A stretch of 64,000 bases of DNA, taken from Streptomyces umbrinus. GTDB taxonomy: Bacteria > Actinomycetota > Actinomycetes > Streptomycetales > Streptomycetaceae. Below the pieces are notes generated by a model. It made no database searches. It worked only from the letters and a program-made list of their open reading frames with translations, and was not told where the DNA came from. Position numbers and translations under genes: made by a program. Position 1 is the first letter of the stretch. Each line of letters begins with the position of its first letter. This document shows, one piece after another, positions 15,646 to 23,403 of the stretch. The stretch lies in NCBI RefSeq assembly GCF_030817415.1, contig NZ_JAUSZI010000002.1, forward strand, positions 5,394,001 through 5,458,000. The letters run 5' to 3'.

Positions 15646-18231
15646 ATGCTGCATCTCGCGGTCCGGATGGCCGGACACCGGATCACCGCCCTGCTGGCGG
15701 TGGCGTGCGCGGTCCTCGGCGGAGCGGCCCTGATCACCGGCACCGGAGTGATGGCCGAGTCCGGGTTCCGCTCCCAGCTGCCGGCCGGGCGCCTCTCCGG
15801 CGCTGAGGTCGTGGTCTCCACCGAACAGAGCTTCAGTTCGGGCCCCGACCTGCCGATAGCCCTCCCGGAGCGCGGCACCGTCCCGGCCGAGCTGGTCGAC
15901 GAGCTGGCCCAACTGCCCGGCGTCACCGCCGCGGTCGGCGACATCGGCTTCCCCGCCGCCCTCGTCGACGCCGACGGTCAGGTCGTACCGACCCAGGACC
16001 CGCGGACGGCCGGGCACGGCTGGTCCTCGACGAAGCTCTTCGTGGACGCGAAGGTCGACGGATCCGCTCCGGCCGGCACCGGCGAGGTCGCCCTCGACCG
16101 CGCCACGGCCGCCACCGCGGGAGTCCGGGTGGGCGACAGGGTCGAGGTCGCCGCTGCCGGCCGCGCCGCGGCCACCTACCGCGTCACGGCGCTCGTCGAC
16201 GCACCGGACGCCGGAATCCTCTTCGCCGACCCGACGGCCGTACGGCTGTCCGGCCGCGCCGACGGGGAGCGCGCCGGGACCGTGGACCTCGTCGCCCTGC
16301 GCACCGAGCCCGGCACCGAGGCCTCGGTGGCCGCAGCGGCCCGCGAGAAGATCAAGAACACCGGAAAAGGCACCAGCACAGACACCAGCGACGCCGCCCC
16401 CGCCGACCTGATCGTCTCCACCGGCTCCGAGCGCGGCGACATCGCCTCCCCCGGCGCGGGCGCCGCCCGTTCCCTGCTGATCCTGCTGGCCAGTTCGCTG
16501 GGCGGGATCATCATGCTGATCATCGGGTTCGTGATGGCGAGCGCGCTCGCCGTGTCGATCGGCGGCCAGCGCCGCGATCTGGCCCTGATGCGGGCAGTCG
16601 GCGCAACTCCCAAGCAGATCAGGCGACTTGCGGCCGGACAAGCCTCGATCATCGCCGTCGTGGCGGTCGTGCCCGGAGTCGGCCTCGGCTATCTGCTGGC
16701 CGGTCAGTTCCGGCGGATGCTCGTCGACCGCGAAGTGATCCCGGAAACCCTGCCGCTCACGTTCAGCCCGCTGCCCGCGCTCGCCACCGTCCTGCTCCTC
16801 GGCCTCGCCGTGCAGGTGTCGGCCCGCAGCGCCGCGTGGCGCACCTCGCGCATGCCGGCCACCGAGGCGGTCGCCGAGTCGCGCAGCGAACCCCGCACGC
16901 CGTCGAAGATGCGGGCCCGCTTCGGGCTGCTGCTGATCGTCGCCGCCACCACGCTGTCGGTCGTACCGCTGCTGAGCCGTACGGTCCTCGGCGCGACGGC
17001 CACCTCCATGGCCGGGATCATCGGGGCGATCGGTCTGGCCCTGTCGGGTCCCGCCCTGGTCCGGGGCATCGGCGACGCGGCGGGCCGCCGGCTCCGCCCC
17101 GGGGTCTCGGCGCCGACCTGGCTCGCGGTGTCCAACATCCGCGGATACGCGCTGCGGCTCTCCGGGGTCGTCAGTGCCCTGGCCATGGCGGTCGTGTTCG
17201 TCCTGACCTACACGCTGGCCCAGACGACCGTCATGAGCGCCACCGTGCAGGACACCCGCACCGGCACCCTCGCCCAGCAGCGCCTGACCGCGCCGGGCCT
17301 CGGCGGCCTGCCCGCCGGCACCCTCGCCGCCGTCACCAGGACCTCGGGCGTCGAGGCGGCGGCCCCGGTCAGCGACACCACCGTGATCCGGGAGTACAAG
17401 CAGTTCGGTGACCCGGTCGTCGAATCCGGCTCGGCCATGATCCTGACCCCGGCCGCGTCGGGCGTCCTCGACCTGGACGTAAGGGACGGCAGCCTGGCCA
17501 GGCTCACCGGCGACACGGTCGCCGTCAGCACCGAGGTCGCCCGCTCCCCCGGCTCGGGACTCGGCAGCCGCATCACCCTCGTCCTCGGGGACGGCACCCG
17601 GGTCAGCCCCAGGGTCGTCGCCGTCTACGACCGCGCCCTCGGCTTCGGCCCGCTCGCCCTCTCCCACGACCTCGCCGCGGGCCACACCACCGCGGGCCTC
17701 GACCAGAGCGTCCTCGTCCGCACCGACGGCACCGAAGCGGCCCGGCGCGCCCTCACCGCCCTCGCCGCGGCCCGCCCCGGCCTGACCGTTGAGCCCACCG
17801 ACACCGGATCGGGAGGCAGCCTGAGCGACGCCCCGCCGGAGGTCTGGATCAACCTGGCCCTCATCGTCGTACTCCTCGGCTACCTCCTCCTCAGCATCGC
17901 CAACAAGCTCGTCGCCACCACCGCCCAGCGGCAGGGCGAGATCGCCACGCTCCGCCTCAACGGCACCACGCCGCGCCAGATCCTCGCGATGATGCGCCGC
18001 GAGGCCGCGGTGATCGGGGCCGCCGCCCTCACCACCGGCCTGCTGCTGTCCGCGATCCCCCTCGCGCTGCTCGGCATCGGCTTTCTGGACCGGCCGTGGC
18101 CCGCGGGCCCGGTGTGGCTGCTCCCCGCCGTCGCGCTGACCGTGATCTGCACCGCGTTCATCACGGTCGAACTCCCCACCCGCCAGGCACTGCGCACGGC
18201 CCCCGCCCATGCACTGTCCGCCCGCGAATAG
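15646..18231 (+). CDS. ABC transporter permease, FtsX-like
   Basis: An 861-residue permease with duplicated FtsX modules. One N-terminal membrane segment (ITALLAVACAVLGGAALITG) is followed by a large extracytoplasmic part, a first FtsX domain near residues 275-400 (SLLILLASSLGGIIMLIIGF), a middle hydrophobic pair near 425-475, a second extracytoplasmic part, and a final FtsX domain near 730-855 (PEVWINLALIVVLLGYLLLS; EIATLRLNGTTPRQILAMM). With the ATPase it forms a type VII-like exporter; the substrate is not evident. In Streptomyces such operons often respond to cell-wall-active compounds. A 32-bp perfect inverted repeat ends the operon. Confidence 0.92.
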   Translation: MLHLAVRMAGHRITALLAVACAVLGGAALITGTGVMAESGFRSQLPAGRLSGAEVVVSTEQSFSSGPDLPIALPERGTVPAELVDELAQLPGVTAAVGDIGFPAALVDADGQVVPTQDPRTAGHGWSSTKLFVDAKVDGSAPAGTGEVALDRATAATAGVRVGDRVEVAAAGRAAATYRVTALVDAPDAGILFADPTAVRLSGRADGERAGTVDLVALRTEPGTEASVAAAAREKIKNTGKGTSTDTSDAAPADLIVSTGSERGDIASPGAGAARSLLILLASSLGGIIMLIIGFVMASALAVSIGGQRRDLALMRAVGATPKQIRRLAAGQASIIAVVAVVPGVGLGYLLAGQFRRMLVDREVIPETLPLTFSPLPALATVLLLGLAVQVSARSAAWRTSRMPATEAVAESRSEPRTPSKMRARFGLLLIVAATTLSVVPLLSRTVLGATATSMAGIIGAIGLALSGPALVRGIGDAAGRRLRPGVSAPTWLAVSNIRGYALRLSGVVSALAMAVVFVLTYTLAQTTVMSATVQDTRTGTLAQQRLTAPGLGGLPAGTLAAVTRTSGVEAAAPVSDTTVIREYKQFGDPVVESGSAMILTPAASGVLDLDVRDGSLARLTGDTVAVSTEVARSPGSGLGSRITLVLGDGTRVSPRVVAVYDRALGFGPLALSHDLAAGHTTAGLDQSVLVRTDGTEAARRALTALAAARPGLTVEPTDTGSGGSLSDAPPEVWINLALIVVLLGYLLLSIANKLVATTAQRQGEIATLRLNGTTPRQILAMMRREAAVIGAAALTTGLLLSAIPLALLGIGFLDRPWPAGPVWLLPAVALTVICTAFITVELPTRQALRTAPAHALSARE

Positions 18232-18250
18232 CGCGGGGCGCCACGAGACC

Positions 18251-18320
18251 GGAAGCGGGAGTACGGGCAGACGCGCGGCCGGGACGATCCGGCCGCGCGT
18301 CTGCCCGTACTCCCGCTTCC
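18251..18320. terminator. 32-bp perfect inverted repeat between convergent genes
   Basis: Arm 18251-18282 (begins GGAAGCGGGAGTACGG) and arm 18289-18320 (ends CCGTACTCCCGCTTCC) are exact complements around a 6-nt loop, GACGAT. It lies between the converging permease and acyl-CoA ligase genes, 19 and 10 bp from their stops, so it is a two-way terminator of unusual length. Confidence 0.85.
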
Positions 18321-18330
18321 GAACCAGCCC

Positions 18331-19947
18331 TCAGCGCGCCCGCAGCTCGCCCTTGACGACCTTCCCGCTCGCGTTCCTCGGCAGCTCGCCCACGAACTCC
18401 ACCGTCCTGGGCACCTTGTAGTTCGCCATCTCGCGTCGGGCCCAGGCGATGAGGTCGTCCGCGGTCGCCACGGCTCCCGGCCGCCGCACGACGTACGCCC
18501 TGCCGACCTCGCCGAGCCGCGCGTCCGGTACTCCGATCACCGCCACGTCGGCCACGTCCGGGTGCAGGCCGAGGAGTTGCTCTATCTCCGCCGGGTAGGC
18601 GTTGAAGCCGCCGACGATGAACATGTCCTTGATGCGGTCGGTGATCCGGAGGTTGCCGGCCGGGTCCAGGACGCCGACGTCGCCGGTGCGGAGCCAGCCG
18701 TCGGGGGTGAGGACCTCGGAGGTGGCCCGGGCGTCCTCGTAGTAGCCGCCCATGACGTTGAAACCGCGGACCAGGACCTCGCCCTGGGCGCCGGGGGCGA
18801 CGGAGACGCCCGCCGCGTCCACCACCCGCACCTCCGTGCCCGGGATCGCGCGGCCCGACGTCGACGCGATCACACCGGGCTCGTCCCCGCGTCGGCACAT
18901 CGAGACGATCCCGCTCGCCTCGGAGAGGCCGTAGGCGGTCAGCACCGTGTCGACCCCAAGTTCCTCCCGCAACCGCTCCACCAGGCGCAACGGCACCACG
19001 GCCGCGCCCGTCACCACCAGACGCAGGGGCGAGAGGTCGTACGCGTCGCGGCCCGGGTGGTCCAGGAGCGACTGGTGGAGGGTGGGCGGGCCGGGCAGGA
19101 CGGAGATCCGCTCCGAGGCCACGTTCGCGAGGACCGTGTCCACGTTGAACACGGGCTGCGGGATCATCGTCGCGCCCCGCATCAGACAGGCGATCACACC
19201 GGCCTTGTAGCCGAAGGTGTGGAAGAAGGGGTTCACGATCAGATAGCGGTCGCCCTCACGGAGGCCCGCGAGATCGCTCCACACCTCGTACGCCCGCAGT
19301 GTCTGCGCGTGGGTGATCACCGCGCCCTTGGGGCGGCCCGTCGTGCCCGAGGTGTAGACGATGTCCGAGGGGGACGACGACTCCACCGCCGAGGCCCGCG
19401 CCCGTACGTCCGACGCCGCCACGCCGTCCCCACTGGCCAGAAAGTCCTTCCAGGTACGGAAGTCGGCCGGGGCGTCGTCCGAGAGAACGACCACCTGTTC
19501 CAGATGCGGAAGCCCGCCGAGCGGACTCGCGGACCCCGAGCCCTCCCCTGCCGCCCGCCGAAGCGACGCCACGTAGGACGTCCCCAGAAACGTCCCCGTC
19601 ACGAACAACAGCTTCGCCCGGCTCCGGGAGAGGATGTACGCCGCCTCCGTGCCCTTGAAGCGGGTGTTGAGCGGGACGAGGACCGCGCCGGCCGACACCG
19701 CGCCCAGCGAGGAGACGATCCAGTCCAGGGTGTTGGGCGCCCAGATGGCCACGCGGTCACCGGGGTTGACGCCGTTCGCGACGCAGGCCGCCGCCGCGCG
19801 CTCCACCCGGGCGCCCAACTCCGCGTACGAGACGCGGGTGCGGCCCTCGACTACCGCCTCCACGTCGGCGTACCGGTCGGCCGCCCCCCGCACCAGCCCC
19901 GGAATGGTGCCCCACTCCATGTCACCGCGCACAACGAGCCTCCCCAT
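18331..19947 (-). CDS. AMP-forming acyl-CoA ligase (FadD3-like)
   Basis: A 538-residue adenylate-forming enzyme. It has the ATP loop YTSGTTGRPKGAVITH, the motif TAYGLSEASGIVSMC, the hinge region GWLRTGDVGVLDPAGNLRITDRIKDMFIVGGFNAYPAEIE, and the catalytic Lys in PRNASGKVVKGELRAR. It activates a carboxylic acid to its CoA thioester. The overall type resembles FadD3, which loads a steroid ring remnant, but specificity cannot be read. It is divergent from the thiolase-DUF35-hydratase operon with two CTGAC palindromes in the 87-bp gap, so both sides are probably co-regulated. Confidence 0.85.
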   Translation of the reverse strand: MGRLVVRGDMEWGTIPGLVRGAADRYADVEAVVEGRTRVSYAELGARVERAAAACVANGVNPGDRVAIWAPNTLDWIVSSLGAVSAGAVLVPLNTRFKGTEAAYILSRSRAKLLFVTGTFLGTSYVASLRRAAGEGSGSASPLGGLPHLEQVVVLSDDAPADFRTWKDFLASGDGVAASDVRARASAVESSSPSDIVYTSGTTGRPKGAVITHAQTLRAYEVWSDLAGLREGDRYLIVNPFFHTFGYKAGVIACLMRGATMIPQPVFNVDTVLANVASERISVLPGPPTLHQSLLDHPGRDAYDLSPLRLVVTGAAVVPLRLVERLREELGVDTVLTAYGLSEASGIVSMCRRGDEPGVIASTSGRAIPGTEVRVVDAAGVSVAPGAQGEVLVRGFNVMGGYYEDARATSEVLTPDGWLRTGDVGVLDPAGNLRITDRIKDMFIVGGFNAYPAEIEQLLGLHPDVADVAVIGVPDARLGEVGRAYVVRRPGAVATADDLIAWARREMANYKVPRTVEFVGELPRNASGKVVKGELRAR

Positions 19948-19963
19948 GGTCGACTCCCACTAG

Positions 19964-19978
19964 CTGACTACCCGTCAG
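19964..19978. promoter_or_regulatory. CTGACG palindrome, regulon site 2
   Basis: CTGACTACCCGTCAG, 17 bp upstream of the acyl-CoA ligase ATG; flanked by AG and ATTA. Identical to the core at 53211-53225, which also precedes an acyl-CoA ligase. Confidence 0.75.
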
Positions 19979-19990
19979 ATTAGCTGTAGC

Positions 19991-20005
19991 CTGACGCCCT
20001 GTCAG
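19991..20005. promoter_or_regulatory. CTGACG palindrome, regulon site 3
   Basis: CTGACGCCCTGTCAG, 29 bp upstream of the thiolase-like gene start. It lies 27 bp centre to centre from site 2, so the two sites divide the divergent promoter. Confidence 0.7.
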
Positions 20006-20034
20006 CATTCCTGGACCACGGTGGAGGTGCGCCC

Positions 20035-21189
20035 ATGACAGGGGCAGGACTCAAGGACGCCACGGCCGTCGTAGGGATCGGGCAGACCCCCTTCGCCAAG
20101 CAACTCCCCGAGAGTGAGAAGGCGTTGGCCTGCCGGGCGATCCTCGCCGCCCTCGACGACGCAGGGATCTCCCCCGCCGAGGTCGACGCGCTCGCCTCCT
20201 ACACCATGGAGGAGACGGACGAGGTGGAGGTGGCGAAGGCCGTCGGTTTCGGCGACCTCACCTTCTTCAGCAAGGTCGGATACGGGGGTGGCGGTTCGTG
20301 CGCGACCGTCGCGCATCTGGCCGCCGCCGTGGCCACCGGCCAGGCGACGGTCGGAGTCGCCTGGCGCTCACGCAAGCGCGGCAGCGGCCCACGCCCGTGG
20401 AAGAACACGGCCGTCCAACTCCCCACCCCCGCCCAGTGGACGCGCCCTTTCGGCCTCCTCCGCCCGGCCGACGAGATAGCCATGCTCACCCGCCGCTATC
20501 TGCACGAGTACGGGGCGACCCGCGACCACCTCTTCAACGTCGCCCTGGCCTGCCGCAACCGGGCCAACCAGAACCCTGCGGCGATGATGTACGAGCGCCC
20601 GCTGACCCGGGACATGTATATGACCTCGCGCTGGATCAGCGAACCGCTCTGCCTCTTCGACAACTGCCTTGAAACAGATGGCGCGTTGGCCTGCGTCATC
20701 GTCTCCGCCGAACGCGCCCGCGACTGCCGCCGCCGGCCCGTGTACGTACACTCCGCCGCCCAGGGCCTGCCCGCCCAGCACCACGGCATGGTCAACTACT
20801 GGAACGACGACCCGCTGACGGGCCCCGCCTGGACGGCGGCCCGACACCTCTGGAAACACGCGGACTTCACCCCGGAGGACGTGGACGTCGCCCAGATCTA
20901 CGACGCGTTCACCCCTCTCATCCCTCTCTCTCTGGAGGGCTACGGCTTCTGCGGCCGGGGCGAGGGCGGCGCGTTCACCGAGGGCGGCGCCCTGGAGATC
21001 GGCGGACGGCTGCCGCTGAACACGAGCGGCGGCGGCCTCTCGGAGGCGTACGTCCACGGCTTCAACCTCATCAACGAGGGCGTGAAGCAGCTCCGGGGCA
21101 CGAGCACCGCACAGGTCCCGGACGCGGCCACCTGCCTGGTCACGGCGGGCGAGGGCGTACCGACATCCGCCCTCCTCCTGAGGACCTGA
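20035..21189 (+). CDS. thiolase-like lipid-transfer protein (SCP-x/Ltp2 type)
   Basis: A 384-residue thiolase-fold protein. Visible parts are AVVGIGQTPFAKQ, the nucleophile-loop region KVGYGGGGSCATVAHLAAAVATG (Cys89), DVDVAQIYDAFTPLIPLSLEGYGFCGRGEGG and the C-terminal LPLNTSGGGLSEAYVHGFNLINEGVKQLRG. This subfamily lacks the standard thiolase context. In steroid side-chain breakdown, Ltp2-type members act with a DUF35 partner as retro-aldolases that split beta-hydroxyacyl-CoA. The next gene is a DUF35 protein, so an aldolase or thiolase complex is the best reading. The start ATG follows GGTGGAGGTGCGCCC. Confidence 0.85.
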   Translation: MTGAGLKDATAVVGIGQTPFAKQLPESEKALACRAILAALDDAGISPAEVDALASYTMEETDEVEVAKAVGFGDLTFFSKVGYGGGGSCATVAHLAAAVATGQATVGVAWRSRKRGSGPRPWKNTAVQLPTPAQWTRPFGLLRPADEIAMLTRRYLHEYGATRDHLFNVALACRNRANQNPAAMMYERPLTRDMYMTSRWISEPLCLFDNCLETDGALACVIVSAERARDCRRRPVYVHSAAQGLPAQHHGMVNYWNDDPLTGPAWTAARHLWKHADFTPEDVDVAQIYDAFTPLIPLSLEGYGFCGRGEGGAFTEGGALEIGGRLPLNTSGGGLSEAYVHGFNLINEGVKQLRGTSTAQVPDAATCLVTAGEGVPTSALLLRT

Positions 21190-21230
21190 CCGCCCGACCA
21201 TCCGCCGAACCAAATATCCGAAGGGCCGAC

Positions 21231-21674
21231 ATGCTGACACCTGTCGTGGACGACGACGGCGCCCCCTTCTGGGAGTACGCCGCCCGGGGCGAGCTGCGCG
21301 TCCAGGCCTGCGCCGAGCCCGACTGCGGCGAACTCCGCTTCCCGCCCCGGCCCTGCTGCCCGCACTGCCACTCCTTCGACAGCGAGTGGCGCAGGATGAG
21401 CGGCAAGGGCCGCGTCTGGTCGTACGTGATCCCCCATCCGCCTCTCCTGCCCGACTACGCGGCGCAGGCCCCGTACAACGTGATCGTCGTCGAACTGGCG
21501 GATGCCCCGCGCATCCGGATCGTGGGCAACCTCGTCAGCGGTCCGGAGGCACCGCTCAACTCCGTCACCCAGCAGCGAATACGGATCGGGGCAAAGGTGC
21601 AGGTGGTCTTCACACACAGCAAGGACGGCAAGAGCGGCATCGCGCTGCCCCGCTGGGTACTGGAGCGCCCATGA
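21231..21674 (+). CDS. DUF35 Zn-ribbon/OB-fold protein
   Basis: A 147-residue protein with the rubredoxin-like zinc ribbon CAEPDCGELRFPPRPCCPHC and an OB-fold after it (GRVWSYVIPHPPLLPDY; YNVIVVELADAPRIRIVGNL). DUF35 proteins bind acyl-CoA and form complexes with thiolase-like or MaoC-like partners, as ChsH2 does with Ltp2 in cholesterol breakdown. It lies between the thiolase-like gene and an enoyl-CoA hydratase, the latter overlapping by 4 bp (ATGA). It probably supports the upstream thiolase-like protein. Confidence 0.88.
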   Translation: MLTPVVDDDGAPFWEYAARGELRVQACAEPDCGELRFPPRPCCPHCHSFDSEWRRMSGKGRVWSYVIPHPPLLPDYAAQAPYNVIVVELADAPRIRIVGNLVSGPEAPLNSVTQQRIRIGAKVQVVFTHSKDGKSGIALPRWVLERP

Positions 21675-22441
21675 CCCTTCACCTCTCCACCGACAAGGAC
21701 ACAGGCGTAGCGGTCGTCACCCTCGACCGCCCCGAGAAGCTCAACGCGATCGACCTCACCACCGCCGCCGAACTGACGACCGCCTGGCGGGAGTTCAGGT
21801 TCGACGACTCCGTAAGGGCGATCGTGCTCACCGGCGCCGGCGACCGGGCCTTCTGCACAGGCCTCGACCGTGATGCCGACGTCCCGCAGCCCAACTCCCC
21901 CTACATGGTGGACGATCCGCTGATCACCATCGGGCCGAAGGCGTGCGACCTGTGGAAGCCGGTCATCACCGCCGTGAACGGGATGGCATGCGGCGGAGCC
22001 TTCTACCTCATCGGCGAGGCGGACTTCGTGATCGCCGACGAGACGGCCACGTTCTTCGATCCGCACACCACGTACGGCATGGTCAGCGCGTACGAGTCCA
22101 TCCTCCTGGCGCAGCGGATGCCGTTCGGGGAGGTCGCCCGGATGGCGCTGATGGGCACGGCCGAGCGGGTCTCCGCGCGGCGGGCGTACGAGGTGGGGCT
22201 GGTCAGCGAGGTCACCGCGCCCGGTGAGGCGCCGGCCGCAGCCGTGCGGTGCGCGGACATCATCGCCTCCTACCCGACCGAGGCCGTGCAGGGGACCGTA
22301 CGGGCCGTATGGGCGGCAAAGGAGGCGACCCGGACGGCCGCGCTGGCGCACGCCCCGCATCTCGTCTCGATGGGCAACCTCCCGAGCGAGGCACAGGCGG
22401 GCCTGTTCACCGGCCGCCGGACGGGCTTCCGAACCCGCTGA
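21671..22441 (+). CDS. enoyl-CoA hydratase/isomerase family protein
   Basis: A 256-residue crotonase-fold protein. LDRPEKLNAIDL, an ADRAFCTG-like oxyanion block (GDRAFCTGLDRDAD), VNGMACGGAFYLIGEADFVIA and the FDPHTTYGMVSAYESILL segment are visible. The catalytic Glu pair of true hydratases is not clearly present, so hydratase, isomerase or hydrolase action is open. The start overlaps the DUF35 stop, making a three-gene operon with the thiolase-like protein, which fits beta-oxidation of an unusual acyl-CoA. Confidence 0.85.
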   Translation: MTLHLSTDKDTGVAVVTLDRPEKLNAIDLTTAAELTTAWREFRFDDSVRAIVLTGAGDRAFCTGLDRDADVPQPNSPYMVDDPLITIGPKACDLWKPVITAVNGMACGGAFYLIGEADFVIADETATFFDPHTTYGMVSAYESILLAQRMPFGEVARMALMGTAERVSARRAYEVGLVSEVTAPGEAPAAAVRCADIIASYPTEAVQGTVRAVWAAKEATRTAALAHAPHLVSMGNLPSEAQAGLFTGRRTGFRTR

Positions 22442-22555
22442 CCACCAGTCCGAGCCTCCCCGCCCCGGGCCGTCACTGAGCGTGTCCGTCGCGTGGCGGG
22501 GGTCGGGGACCCGGCGTAGCGTCGGCATCGAGAGCCCGGGAACGGAGGTCCGCGC

Positions 22556-23056
22556 ATGGTCCGCAACCTGCTCGGGTCCGTCCTCGCTCTCGCCGGAGCG
22601 ACGGCCGCCGTATGGAGCCCCTTCCGTGCCTGGTACGACGGCCGTCACGGCCGGCACTACCGCCTGGGGGACCTCTTCTCCGCAGGCGGCGTCACGAACA
22701 TCCCCGCCGAGCTCTTCGCCTCACTCTTCCTGCCCTTCGCGGGCGCCGCACTGATCACGCTGGCCGGGCTGCTGCTCCGGTCGCGACTGCTGGTGGCCCT
22801 GGCCGGCGTGATCGTCCTCGCCTTCACCGTCCTCTGGCTGATCCGAGTGGGCCAGGCCGAGGGCAACCTCGTAATCTCCGCCACCCCGACCAACGGCCTG
22901 GGCCCCGGCACGGGGCTCGCCTTCGGCGGTGGTCTGCTCCTGCTGCTGGCTTCCGTGGTCCTACGGGGCCGTGGAGTGCGGGCGGAGCCCGTGTACGTAC
23001 CTCCGCCGGACCCGGCGGTACCGACACTCGATGGTCCGCCGACGGATTACCGCTGA
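22556..23056 (+). CDS. hypothetical membrane protein
   Basis: A 166-residue protein with four predicted membrane segments: LLGSVLALAGATAAVWSP, LFLPFAGAALITLAGLLL, LLVALAGVIVLAFTVLWLI and GLAFGGGLLLLLASVVL. It has a short Pro-rich cytoplasmic tail (PVYVPPPDPAVPTLDGPP). Small Streptomyces membrane proteins of this layout have no known role. It begins 114 bp after the hydratase and has its own ribosome site (GGAGGTCCGCGC before the ATG), so it is probably independent of the catabolic operon. Confidence 0.8.
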   Translation: MVRNLLGSVLALAGATAAVWSPFRAWYDGRHGRHYRLGDLFSAGGVTNIPAELFASLFLPFAGAALITLAGLLLRSRLLVALAGVIVLAFTVLWLIRVGQAEGNLVISATPTNGLGPGTGLAFGGGLLLLLASVVLRGRGVRAEPVYVPPPDPAVPTLDGPPTDYR

Positions 23057-23102
23057 GCGCGTCCACCGGTCGTGGGGATCTGCGGGCCGGTGGGGGCTGA
23101 TC

Positions 23103-23157
23103 GCGCAGTTCCCCGCGCCCCTAAAAGCCAAAAGACTGCGCAGTTCCCCGCGCCCCT
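23103..23157. repeat. two inverted copies of the GCGCGGGGAACTGCGC repeat
   Basis: Two copies in the complementary orientation (GCGCAGTTCCCCGCGCCCCT) at 23103-23122 and 23138-23157, past the end of the membrane protein gene. With 23331-23350 in the other orientation they can fold into a hairpin around the 142-bp element. The genes on both sides converge. Confidence 0.85.
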
Positions 23158-23180
23158 GACGGGGCGCAGCCCCACCCAGC

Positions 23181-23322
23181 GGCAGTCGCCCCCGGCCGAA
23201 GGGGTCGTGTCGGGGTTTCCGATCGCAGCACGACCTCCGATGGGCACCCCATAGGTACCGGATGACACAGCTGCGATCGGATGCCCCGTCGCGGCCCCGA
23301 CCGGACGACAAACGGCAGGCGC
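23181..23322. repeat. 142-bp intergenic repeat element, copy 1
   Basis: This stretch, from GGCAGTCGCCCCCGGCCGAA to AACGGCAGGCGC, is almost identical to the reverse complement of 39602-39744. It contains TCCGATCGCAGC and its complement GCTGCGATCGGA as internal arms. No ORF is shared. Both copies are framed by the AGGGGCGCGGGGAACTGCGC repeat. Confidence 0.85.
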
Positions 23323-23330
23323 ATCTTTCA

Positions 23331-23350
23331 GGGGCGCGAGGAACTGCGCG
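23331..23350. repeat. GCGCGGGGAACTGCGC repeat, one-base variant
   Basis: GGGGCGCGAGGAACTGCGCG, a variant with A for G, right beside the 142-bp element and 50 bp before the end of the kinase gene. Confidence 0.8.
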
Positions 23351-23403
23351 ACCAGCCCCCACCGGGCCGCACCCGACAACGCACCCACACCCGGCCCGCG
23401 CCA

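Noticed and set aside
15622..18210. 862-residue open frame on the minus strand opposite the FtsX permease
   Set aside because: It mirrors the permease codons; the translation is rich in Gly, Arg and Asp with no domain, the usual antisense shadow in high-GC DNA.
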